Origin: Chloroflexota bacterium
GTDB lineage: Bacteria; Chloroflexota; UBA6077; CF-72
Reading direction: 5' to 3'
NCBI GenBank assembly: GCA_019242065.1
Contig: JAFAWJ010000062.1
Location: 1 to 10,192, forward strand
DNA: 10,192 nucleotides
This document shows, piece by piece, positions 1-7,940 of this stretch (its first letter is position 1; every line of letters begins with the position of its first letter). Made by a program: the position numbers and the translations under genes. Below the pieces are notes generated by a model, which made no database searches, was not told the DNA's origin, and saw only the letters and a program-made list of their open reading frames with translations.

Positions 1-1192
1 GCTCCTCGATGTACCAGCCCACTCGCTGGAAGCGCAGGTACCACGGGATGTGCTGGGCGCGCAGGGTGCGCAGCGTCAGGTACGGCACGTCGGAGACACC
101 CCACGCCCAGCGACGAATCTGCTGATAGGTGCTCGAGGCCGACCGCCAGAAGTTGATGCCTTCGGCTGCGTCGGCATACACGGGCAGGTACATGGCGCGG
201 GTTTTGACGCGCTTGCCGAGGTGCAACCATACCTTGAAGAACATGTGTGAATCTTCGGGAACGACGTCCACATCCCAGAAGCCCACCCGACGCGCCGCCC
301 ACCACGTCAACGAGTAGGTCGACTGAGGCACCAGGCGGTGCGTCGCGGCCAGCCGCGCCAGTGAGTACAGCGAAAAGACGCTGCTCACCGCGCGAAGTGG
401 CAGGGGCAGGCGCGCGTAATTTGCATAGAAAAGGATCGCCGGCTGGTAGATGTGCAGCCGTCCGTCGGGATGCGAGAGCACCTCCACCGACAGCGCGGCG
501 AGATACTGGCGGTCCATCCGCGAATCGGCGTCGCACACCGTCACCAGCAGATTGCGGGCGTCGAGTCGACCAGTGGCGATCAATTCGTCCTGGACACTCC
601 GCGCGGCCCAGTGCAGATTTGACGACTTGCCCTTGACCTCACCTGGGACGTCCGGGTGCATGGTGACCAGCAGATGTCCGAAGGCATTGGCGAAACGCTG
701 AGTGAGATGCGCCGCGCGCTGCGGTGCGTCGGGATCACGCTCTTCGAAGGCCAGCACCACCGCGACGCGCTCAGGCGGCACGCTCTGCTGACGGATGCAC
801 TCCAGCGTCGTGGCCAGGATCTCGTCGCTTTCGCGATACGTCGGCACCAGGACCAGGTGGTGCATGCGCTCGTAGCCTGGCAGGTTCTGACCGAAGGCCG
901 CCCAGTCGCGACGCTGCGAGCCATGTAGACGGGCCAGACCGATGAGCAGCCCGACGCTGAACTCGATCGAGCGCCACAGCCAGTACACCGAGAAGGCAAC
1001 CAGGAAGTAGCCGAGCAGGGTCGGCGCGACGACGGCCGCCCAGGCGGGCGAGGTGATCGCCACCCAGGCGATCGCGGGTGGGATCATCTCCAGGATGCGG
1101 CGCGGAACGGGGTGGAGCCCATCGGCGGCGCGACTGACCGGGCTGGCAGTCGCGACACTCGGGGATCCTTCATTGGCTTCTGCCAGCGTCAT
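1..1192 (-). CDS. Membrane-anchored family 2 glycosyltransferase (C-terminus cut by window edge)
   Basis: A GT-A-fold family 2 glycosyltransferase, expected to move a sugar from a nucleotide-sugar donor at the inner face of the membrane, probably for a cell-surface or exported glycan; the sugar cannot be told. The 397 residues in the window have a hydrophobic N-terminal segment at about 36-72 (one or two helices). The catalytic domain follows: VPTYRE at 116-121 opens the nucleotide-binding fold, DAD at 221-223 is the metal-binding DxD, PED at 312-314 fits the catalytic acid motif, and QIRRWAWG at 358-365 matches the Q/RxxRW motif of processive-type enzymes. Such proteins usually end in further membrane helices, which would lie beyond base 1. 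The ATG at 1192 is preceded by AGAGG (1199-1203) at 6-nt spacing. It lies downstream of the small lipoprotein gene on the same strand, 91 bp away. The family is sure; acceptor and product are unknown. Confidence 0.9.
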   Translation of the reverse strand, partial: MTLAEANEGSPSVATASPVSRAADGLHPVPRRILEMIPPAIAWVAITSPAWAAVVAPTLLGYFLVAFSVYWLWRSIEFSVGLLIGLARLHGSQRRDWAAFGQNLPGYERMHHLVLVPTYRESDEILATTLECIRQQSVPPERVAVVLAFEERDPDAPQRAAHLTQRFANAFGHLLVTMHPDVPGEVKGKSSNLHWAARSVQDELIATGRLDARNLLVTVCDADSRMDRQYLAALSVEVLSHPDGRLHIYQPAILFYANYARLPLPLRAVSSVFSLYSLARLAATHRLVPQSTYSLTWWAARRVGFWDVDVVPEDSHMFFKVWLHLGKRVKTRAMYLPVYADAAEGINFWRSASSTYQQIRRWAWGVSDVPYLTLRTLRAQHIPWYLRFQRVGWYIEE

Positions 1193-1198
1193 CACCTG

Positions 1199-1203
1199 CC
1201 TCT
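1199..1203 (-). promoter_or_regulatory. Shine-Dalgarno of the glycosyltransferase gene
   Basis: On the minus strand AGAGG sits 6 nt before the ATG at 1192, which fixes that start. It is one of few clear ribosome-binding sites in the window. The rest of the 91-bp gap (1193-1283) shows no convincing promoter or terminator. Confidence 0.6.
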
Positions 1204-1283
1204 AAGCACCCTGCATGCCGCGGCGTTCAGGCTGCATGTTTCGTTCGTGTTGCGGCTGAGTGACGGTATGTCTCTTTGCGATA

Positions 1284-1466
1284 TCAGCCACGCAGGATCT
1301 TCATGGCGACCCACCAGATGCCGATGACGAAGACGGCGATCGCCACCCACTGGGCGAAGTTCGTCGGCTGCGGCAAGGCGGCGGCTCGGCCGGCGGCGCC
1401 ACGCCCGACGCAGCCGCTCAGCAATACCGCGGCCGCGCCGATCAGGAGCCAGAGTCGCACCGTCAC
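1284..1466 (-). CDS. Small putative lipoprotein with a C-terminal membrane helix
   Basis: I do not recognise a family. The 60-residue reading from GTG at 1466 starts with a short basic N-terminus, a hydrophobic core (about residues 5-16) and the lipobox L-S-G-C with Cys19, so cleavage by signal peptidase II and lipidation are likely. After a Gly/Ala-rich stretch and a short Pro-containing linker (about 20-35), a second hydrophobic segment (about 38-55) ends in the basic tail MKILRG. The mature product would be about 42 residues, attached by lipid at one end and by a helix at the other. The same frame is open upstream to a GTG at 1529, but that adds 21 polar residues before the signal. A GTG at 1460 is also possible. 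TAGCAT (1479-1474) lies 7 nt before the 1466 start. The gene sits between DUF2461 and glycosyltransferase genes, all minus strand. It could be a chance frame, but the ordered lipobox, linker and helix argue for a real gene. Confidence 0.6.
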   Translation of the reverse strand: MTVRLWLLIGAAAVLLSGCVGRGAAGRAAALPQPTNFAQWVAIAVFVIGIWWVAMKILRG

Positions 1467-1473
1467 TGTGACG

Positions 1474-1479
1474 ATGCTA
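1474..1479 (-). promoter_or_regulatory. Candidate leaderless -10 box (TAGCAT) of the small lipoprotein gene
   Basis: TAGCAT on the minus strand fits the TANNNT pattern of leaderless promoters and ends 7 nt before the GTG at 1466. There is no Shine-Dalgarno before this start. No good -35 hexamer is visible, so this is only a candidate. Confidence 0.35.
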
Positions 1480-1536
1480 ACGCGTTGGGCGACGCCCGAA
1501 AGCGAAATCTCGGCCCCATGGTGCGCCACGGTGTCG

Positions 1537-1601
1537 CTGGCCAGTACGACTTCACTGCTCGTAAGTTGTCGACCGTCAACACACGCGTACTGTCAGGCCA
1601 G
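1537..1601. repeat. Interrupted inverted repeat in the gap after the DUF2461 gene
   Basis: CTGGCCAGTACG (1537-1548) has its complement split in two, CGTACT (1586-1591) and GGCCAG (1596-1601), with four bases (GTCA) bulged between. The 37-base interior holds GTTG/CAAC (1565-1568 with 1577-1580). It lies downstream of the DUF2461 stop (1628) and upstream of the lipoprotein gene, in the longest non-coding stretch of the window (1467-1627, 161 bp). No T-tract follows on either strand, so it is not a classical intrinsic terminator. It might be a weak mRNA 3' structure or chance. Confidence 0.35.
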
Positions 1602-1627
1602 AGCTGTCGGCCCGACGGCGAGGGTGC

Positions 1628-2368
1628 TCAGCTCTGTGAGGCGAGGTGGCGGTCCAGCCAGTTGATCATGGCGGCGGCCTGGCGGAGGTGGGCGTCGGCC
1701 CAGTCGACGAGCGCGGGCGTGGCGCTGATGCCTTCTTCAACCTGGATCGACGCCGCCAGGCCTTTCCGTTTGAGCAGCTCGGCCCGCGGGTGGTCCTGCG
1801 GATACGGTGGCGGCACGCGTTTGAGCGCCTCCATCGAGCCCAGGTTCCACCCGTCGCGCTGGAGCTGGCTCACGATCTTGTGCAGCTGCGCCCCAGCCCG
1901 CGCATCGTCCACCTGGGCGCGGTAGCGCAGCAGGACCGGCGGCTCCATATGCCAGGCGCCGATCGCCAGATATTCGCCGTCGAGCCCAAAGCTGAAGTAC
2001 AGGCCCGGCGTCGTGTGCTGGTCCTCGCTCTCGGCTGGCGGTCGGATGGCCAGGTTAGCCGCCAGGTTGGTCTTGTACGGCGACTTGTCCTTCGAAAAGC
2101 GCGTATCCCGTTGAATGCGGAAGATGTGCGGCTCGACGTCCACAATCTGGGGGTAGACGTCCGCCAGACACTCCTGCAGCTCGGAGACCAGCAGCTCGAG
2201 CGGTCGCCGACACAGCCGCACATAGTCGTCCTGGTGGGCCTTGAACCACGTCCGACTCTGCTCGGCCTGCAAGTCCAGCAGGAACTGGAACGCATCTTCG
2301 GAAAAGCCAGAGAACGGCTCTGCGGCGGCCCTGCCCGAGTTCGAACCGGTGCGAGTAGGGGCCGGCAT
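1628..2368 (-). CDS. DUF2461 (TIGR02453) family protein
   Basis: A 246-residue soluble protein with the signature of DUF2461. The opening pattern is F-x2-FL-x2-L-x5-R-x-WF-x5-Y (about residues 24-49). The core motif RIQRDTRFSKDKSPYKTN (84-101) is the most conserved part of the family. The C-terminal half keeps the usual 'LKRVPPPYPQDHPRAELLKR' type segment (about 182-201). The first about 18 residues are low-complexity and probably disordered. Length is normal. No catalytic function is established for the family, so none is assigned. No signal peptide or membrane segment is seen. The ATG at 2368 has no Shine-Dalgarno but has TACACT 7 nt upstream, suggesting a leaderless transcript. It is transcribed divergently from the hydrolase-aldolase gene only 25 bp away. 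Confidence 0.9.
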   Translation of the reverse strand: MPAPTRTGSNSGRAAAEPFSGFSEDAFQFLLDLQAEQSRTWFKAHQDDYVRLCRRPLELLVSELQECLADVYPQIVDVEPHIFRIQRDTRFSKDKSPYKTNLAANLAIRPPAESEDQHTTPGLYFSFGLDGEYLAIGAWHMEPPVLLRYRAQVDDARAGAQLHKIVSQLQRDGWNLGSMEALKRVPPPYPQDHPRAELLKRKGLAASIQVEEGISATPALVDWADAHLRQAAAMINWLDRHLASQS

Positions 2369-2375
2369 CGAGGGC

Positions 2376-2385
2376 AGTGTACGCT
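2376..2385. promoter_or_regulatory. Overlapping divergent -10 boxes between DUF2461 and hydrolase-aldolase genes
   Basis: The near-palindrome AGTGTACGCT holds TACGCT on the plus strand (2380-2385), ending 8 nt before the ATG at 2394, and TACACT on the minus strand (2381-2376), ending 7 nt before the ATG at 2368. Both fit TANNNT at leaderless spacing and share the central TA. The 25-bp gap leaves no room for two separate promoters with leaders, and neither start has a Shine-Dalgarno. Read as a bidirectional promoter serving two leaderless genes. The -35 regions would lie inside the opposite gene and are not convincing by eye. Confidence 0.45.
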
Positions 2386-2393
2386 GCCGGATT

Positions 2394-3764
2394 ATGGCTA
2401 CGTACGTCCTGGTCCACGGCGCGTGGGGTGGTTCTTACGGCTGGCGTCTGGTGCGGCCACTGCTCCAGCAAGCAGGCCACACGGTCTTTACTCCGTCACT
2501 CACCGGACAGGGTGAACGCACGCACCTCGCAAATCCCGAGGTCAACCTGTCGACACACATCCAGGACGTCTACAACGCGATCTGGTACGAGGACCTGACC
2601 GACATCATCCTGGTCGGCCACAGCTACGGCGGCATGGTCGTCACCGGCGTCGCCGACCGCATGCCCAACCGCATCAAGCACCTGGTCTATCTCGACGCGT
2701 TCCTGCCCGCCAACGGCCAGAGTCTGTTCGACCTCGGCGGCCCACGCGACCGACCGTCCACCGACTGGCGGATCCCACCTATCCAGCGCAACCAGGTGCC
2801 CGATCCGTGGAACCTCGAGCGACGCACCGCGCAGTCGCGCCTCACCCTCGAGGAAAAGGTCAAGCTCAGCATGCCGCTCGAGGAGCGCCTGTTCTCGCTC
2901 ACCTACATCGTGGCGACCGAGCGCCCCGATCCGGGCCCCGTCTTCGACGCGACCGCCGCCCGATTGCGCGGCAATCCGCGCTGGACGGTGCGCGAGATCA
3001 GCGGCGGCCACGGCATGACGACGACCAACCCCGAGGGACTCGCCCGACTCTTCCTCGAGCTGTTTCCCGCGACAGACACGCGCTCCAATGGCGCGGTCGT
3101 GGCTCCGCCGAGCCATCCCCAGGAGCGCCAGGCAATCCTGGCCGCCGCCGACCTCTTGGTACGCTCGGGCGTTCTCTCACACAGCAACCACGGCAACTCG
3201 AGCGTGCGCCTCGCGGACGGCCAGTCGATGCTGATCACCGGCGCCAGTTCGCTCCTCGGACAGTCATCCGAGACGTTGGCCGTGCTCGACCTCGACGGCA
3301 ACGTGAAGGAAGGCAAGCTGCAGTCGACCTCGGCCGAGATCGTGCAGATGCACGCGTGCGTCTACAAGGCGCGGCCTGACGTCGGCGCGGTGATCCACAC
3401 CCATTCGCCGATGGTCAGCACCTATGCGATGGCCCATCAAGCGATGCCGATTCACTACGAGGGCTTGCTGCGCCAGGGTGTCAGTTCGGCGATTCCTGTG
3501 GCGGGCTGGGGTCCGCGCGGCTCGCGGGAGTCGGTGACCAACATTGAAAAGGCGCTGGCCGACAACCCGGACGCGAGCGCCGTGCTCCTGGCCAACCACG
3601 GCCTGCTGGCGTGGGGCAAGGACCAGATGTCGACGGCGCGCCTCATTATTTCCTTAGAAGAGGCAGCGGAGATGATGCTGGGCGCCGAGCAGATTGGCGG
3701 CTCGCAAGCGCTGCCCGAGGGTGCGCTCGAGCAGGTCCGCGCGCACATGCGTGAGTTCGCGTAA
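2394..3764 (+). CDS. Fused alpha/beta hydrolase - class II aldolase (AraD/FucA-type)
   Basis: One 456-residue frame joins two enzymes. Residues 1-226 are an alpha/beta hydrolase of the plant-esterase/EstC/hydroxynitrile-lyase-like type. They show the oxyanion segment VHGAWGG (7-13), nucleophile elbow GHSYGG with Ser77, and C-terminal His206 in GGHGMTTTNPE. The acidic triad member is not obvious. A Pro-rich linker (about 227-242) leads to a class II aldolase/adducin domain (243-436), with phosphate/substrate-loop motif HGNSSVR (266-272), candidate catalytic Glu315 (STSAE) and zinc ligands His335 and His337 (HTH) plus His402 (NHG). Family members cleave or epimerise sugar phosphates or decarboxylate/aldol-cleave hydroxy acids through a metal enediolate. 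Both sites look intact, so a bifunctional cytoplasmic enzyme is inferred; the substrate is unknown. The frame is open 51 codons further upstream (to 2241), but those residues are antisense to DUF2461 and the hydrolase fold starts at MATYVLVHG, so 2394 is chosen. No Shine-Dalgarno; TACGCT lies 8 nt upstream. No frameshift or stop separates the parts. Confidence 0.88.
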   Translation: MATYVLVHGAWGGSYGWRLVRPLLQQAGHTVFTPSLTGQGERTHLANPEVNLSTHIQDVYNAIWYEDLTDIILVGHSYGGMVVTGVADRMPNRIKHLVYLDAFLPANGQSLFDLGGPRDRPSTDWRIPPIQRNQVPDPWNLERRTAQSRLTLEEKVKLSMPLEERLFSLTYIVATERPDPGPVFDATAARLRGNPRWTVREISGGHGMTTTNPEGLARLFLELFPATDTRSNGAVVAPPSHPQERQAILAAADLLVRSGVLSHSNHGNSSVRLADGQSMLITGASSLLGQSSETLAVLDLDGNVKEGKLQSTSAEIVQMHACVYKARPDVGAVIHTHSPMVSTYAMAHQAMPIHYEGLLRQGVSSAIPVAGWGPRGSRESVTNIEKALADNPDASAVLLANHGLLAWGKDQMSTARLIISLEEAAEMMLGAEQIGGSQALPEGALEQVRAHMREFA

Positions 3765-3796
3765 GCATAGCCAGGGCCTATCGTTATGAGCCAAAC

Positions 3797-3843
3797 TGTG
3801 TCTTAGACCGCTGGCAACCACCTGCCGTACGGTCTAGGACACA
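3797..3843. promoter_or_regulatory. Large dyad (paired operator or hairpin) before sdhC
   Basis: TGTGTCTTAGACCG (3797-3810) and CGGTCTAGGACACA (3830-3843) are inverted copies matching at 13 of 14 positions, the exception being a G-T wobble in RNA. Between them GGCA (3813-3816) can pair with TGCC (3823-3826). Each arm is itself a small dyad, GTC-N3-GAC (3800-3808 and 3832-3840), with centres 32 bp apart, about three helical turns. The right arm ends 8 bases before the sdhC ATG. TACGGT (3828-3833) could be a -10 and TTAGAC (3803-3808) a poor -35 with a 19-bp spacer. There is no T-tract, so an intrinsic terminator for the upstream gene is unlikely. Either a pair of operator sites over the sdh promoter, or an mRNA stem-loop next to the start codon. 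Confidence 0.6.
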
Positions 3844-3851
3844 CCACACAC

Positions 3852-4565
3852 ATGTTGAACGCGACGCCGCTGGTCAGGTCGCGGCCGATCACGGGCCTGG
3901 CTTCGCTGTGGCGCTCCACGATCGGCAAAAAGTACGTCATGGCCATCACCGGCCTGATCTGGTTCGGCTATCTGATCCTCCACCTGTGGGGCAACCTCAA
4001 GATTTACGCCGGGCCAACCTTCCTCGACACCTACGCCAGTTGGCTCAGGATCGTCGGCGACCCGTTGTTTGGCTTCTCGCAGGTCCTCTGGCTGGTGCGC
4101 ATCATCCTCATACCCGCGTTTGTCGTGCACGTGTGGGCCGCCGTGCAACTCACGAATCGCGACCGGGCAAGCCGCCCGCAGCGCTACGACATGCGCAAGA
4201 ATCTCGAATCGTCGTTCGCCAGTCGCACGATGATTTACGGTGGAATTTTCATCTTCTTGTTTCTGATTTACCACCTGCTCGATTTCACCTTTGGTACGGC
4301 GAACCCCTCATTTGAAGAAGGCAACGTGTACCACAACGTTGTCGCCAGCTTTCAGCGCTGGCCGGTGGTGGTCTTTTACGAGCTGGCGATGATCGCGGTC
4401 GGTCTGCACCTGCTTCACGGCATCTGGAGCAGCTGGCAGACGTTGGGCTGGAATACGGCGCGGACCACACGCGGCGTGCGCAACCTGGCCACGTTCCTTG
4501 CGGTGCTGCTCACCCTCGGCAATATGTCGATTCCGTTGGCTGTGTTCGCAGGCATAATCGGGTAG
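3852..4565 (+). CDS. sdhC: Succinate dehydrogenase cytochrome b558 subunit (type B, diheme)
   Basis: Membrane anchor of complex II, carrying hemes b and the quinone site and passing electrons from SdhB to (mena)quinone. The 237 residues contain five hydrophobic helices, at about 28-48, 78-100, 126-146, 171-193 and 211-235. The N-terminal 'STIGKKYVMAITGL' type segment (22-35) is characteristic of the b558 family (TIGR02046). Histidines at 44, 93, 141 and 186 (189 nearby) fall where the four axial heme ligands lie in the diheme Wolinella FrdC and Bacillus SdhC, so two hemes are expected. No sdhD follows, as is normal for the single-subunit anchor type. The ATG at 3852 has no Shine-Dalgarno and sits just after a large dyad. 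It opens the sdhCAB operon, 21 bp ahead of sdhA. Whether the complex works as succinate oxidase or fumarate reductase cannot be settled from sequence alone. Confidence 0.93.
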   Translation: MLNATPLVRSRPITGLASLWRSTIGKKYVMAITGLIWFGYLILHLWGNLKIYAGPTFLDTYASWLRIVGDPLFGFSQVLWLVRIILIPAFVVHVWAAVQLTNRDRASRPQRYDMRKNLESSFASRTMIYGGIFIFLFLIYHLLDFTFGTANPSFEEGNVYHNVVASFQRWPVVVFYELAMIAVGLHLLHGIWSSWQTLGWNTARTTRGVRNLATFLAVLLTLGNMSIPLAVFAGIIG

Positions 4566-4586
4566 AAGAAGGGAGTTCCTGGACAC

Positions 4587-6574
<1,988 letters not shown>

Positions 6575-6578
<4 letters not shown>

Positions 6579-7318
6579 ACATTACCCTGAAAGTCTGGCG
6601 GCAGAAGCATCCCCAGGGCGAAGGGCGCTTCGAAACCTACGAAGCGCGCGACGTCAACGAGCACATGTCGTTCCTGGAGATGCTGGACGTCGTCAACGAA
6701 GACCTCATCCGCCGCGGCGACGACCCGATCGTCTTCGACAGTGACTGCCGCGAGGGCATCTGCGGCACGTGCGGCTTCATGATCAACGGCGTCGCCCACG
6801 GACCCAATCCGGCCACGACGGTGTGTCAGCTGCACATGCGGTTTTTCAAAGACGGCGACACCGTGGTCCTCGAGCCGTGGCGCTCGTCGGCGTTTCCTGT
6901 CCTCAAGGACCTGGCGGTGGATCGCGGCGCGTTCGACCGCATCATCGCCGCCGGTGGCTTCATTTCGGCTGATACCGGCAGCGCCGCCGAAGCCAACGCC
7001 GCGCCGGTGCCCAAGGACAACGCCGATCGCGCCTTCGACGCCGCCACCTGCATTGGCTGCGGCGCGTGTGTGGCCGCGTGCCCGAATGCCTCGGCGATGC
7101 TGTTCATGTCGGCGAAGGTGGGCCACCTGGGTCTGCTGCCGCAAGGTCAGCCGGAACGCTGGCGACGGGTGCGCAACATGGTCGCGCGGCACGACGCGGA
7201 GGGCTTTGGGCACTGCAGCAACCACGGCGAATGCGAAGCGGTGTGTCCCAAGGGCATCAGCCTGAACGTCATCTCGATGCTGAACAAGGATTTGCGAGCC
7301 GCGGTCTTCAAGGGCTGA
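6575..7318 (+). CDS. sdhB: Succinate dehydrogenase iron-sulfur subunit
   Basis: Electron-transfer subunit linking SdhA flavin to the hemes and quinone of SdhC. The 247 residues carry an N-terminal plant-ferredoxin domain with [2Fe-2S] cysteines 58, 63, 66 and 84. The C-terminal domain starts with [12 protein letters not shown] (159-170) and ends with [12 protein letters not shown] (214-225). By family pattern Cys159, 162, 165 and 224 hold the [4Fe-4S] cluster and Cys169, 214 and 220 the [3Fe-4S] cluster. A flexible Ala-rich linker (about 131-150) joins the domains, a common feature of type B subunits. Start is GTG, overlapping the sdhA stop in GTGA. The 3' end overlaps the convergent methyltransferase gene by 11 bp, so no terminator fits between them. 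No sdhD or sdhE lies nearby. Confidence 0.95.
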
Positions 7319-7940
7319 GCAGGCGCCAGAGGCGCGTGCGTTTGACGTCTAGTGACTCCAGCTCGCGCAAAACGGGCACGTCATAGGTCTCCAGTAGCTG
7401 GAGTCCGTCGCGCGGGGCGTAGTGGCGGCCCGGGTCGGCGATAAGCACGAGGGTGCCGGCCGCGGCCTGCTCACGTAACCAGGTGAGCGTGGCTTCAGCG
7501 GGCTCGCGTTCGTAGCACACGTCGCCGGCGACAATGACGTCGCACTCACGTGTCGACTCTCTCAGAATGGTCAGCGAGACGCCATTCAATTCGGCATTCG
7601 CCCGCTGCGCGACCGCGGCAAGTGGGTCCAGATCGCACGCCATGACCTGCGAGGCGCCAGACCGCGCGGCCGCGATGGCGGCTAGACCGCTGCCGGATCC
7701 ATAGTCCAGCACCCGCCTGCCGGCGACGGTCTGCGGGTAGTCGAGAATGTAGCGCGCCAGGGCCATCGACCCCGGCCACGCAAACGCCCAGAACGGGGGT
7801 GGCTGTGGCGCGGCCGCCCGCCACTCGGTGGCCTGCCACAGGGGTACCAGCTCAGCCGCCAGGTACAGCTGGATCTCAGGGACGAACGGCGCCGGTCCGG
7901 CGCGAGTGAATGTTGCAAGGAGCTCCGCGGCGTCGCTCAA
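7308..7940 (-). CDS. Class I SAM methyltransferase, ETF-beta lysine methyltransferase (METTL20)-like
   Basis: A 210-residue seven-beta-strand methyltransferase. The N-terminal [15 protein letters not shown] (21-35) and [21 protein letters not shown] (48-68) precede motif [16 protein letters not shown] (77-91). The acidic loop ACDLDP (101-106) and the post-motif VAGDVCYE (137-144) follow, with ADPGRHYAP (168-176) near the end. This order and wording match bacterial homologues of human METTL20 (ETFBKMT), which methylate lysines near the recognition loop of the electron-transfer flavoprotein beta subunit; a small-molecule or other protein substrate is not excluded. No signal or membrane segment. 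The start is taken as TTG at 7940, overlapping the upstream gene's stop in TTGA. The frame stays open to about 8498, but that extension is antisense-like sequence inside the beta-propeller gene. Translation is likely coupled. The neighbour sdhCAB also feeds the quinone pool, a suggestive context. Confidence 0.82.
   Translation of the reverse strand: MSDAAELLATFTRAGPAPFVPEIQLYLAAELVPLWQATEWRAAAPQPPPFWAFAWPGSMALARYILDYPQTVAGRRVLDYGSGSGLAAIAAARSGASQVMACDLDPLAAVAQRANAELNGVSLTILRESTRECDVIVAGDVCYEREPAEATLTWLREQAAAGTLVLIADPGRHYAPRDGLQLLETYDVPVLRELESLDVKRTRLWRLLSP

Noticed and set aside
247..701. Plus-strand frames opposite the glycosyltransferase
   Set aside because: They are Arg/Pro/Ser-rich shadows of a clearly conserved minus-strand gene that is open from 1192 to the window edge.
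1606..1616. GTCGG-C-CCGAC as a terminator hairpin after DUF2461
   Set aside because: A one-base loop cannot form as drawn, the remaining stem is very short, and there is no T-tract.
2241..2393. A longer N-terminus for the hydrolase-aldolase protein
   Set aside because: The extra 51 residues are antisense to DUF2461, do not look like a signal peptide, and the family fold starts at the ATG at 2394.
1646..2515. A 289-codon plus-strand frame across the DUF2461 gene
   Set aside because: The minus strand encodes an unmistakable DUF2461 protein; this frame has no domain and runs into the hydrolase gene in the wrong frame.
3797..3843. Intrinsic terminator of the hydrolase-aldolase gene
   Set aside because: The stem is strong, but no T-tract follows (the next bases are CCACACAC), and it abuts the sdhC start codon.
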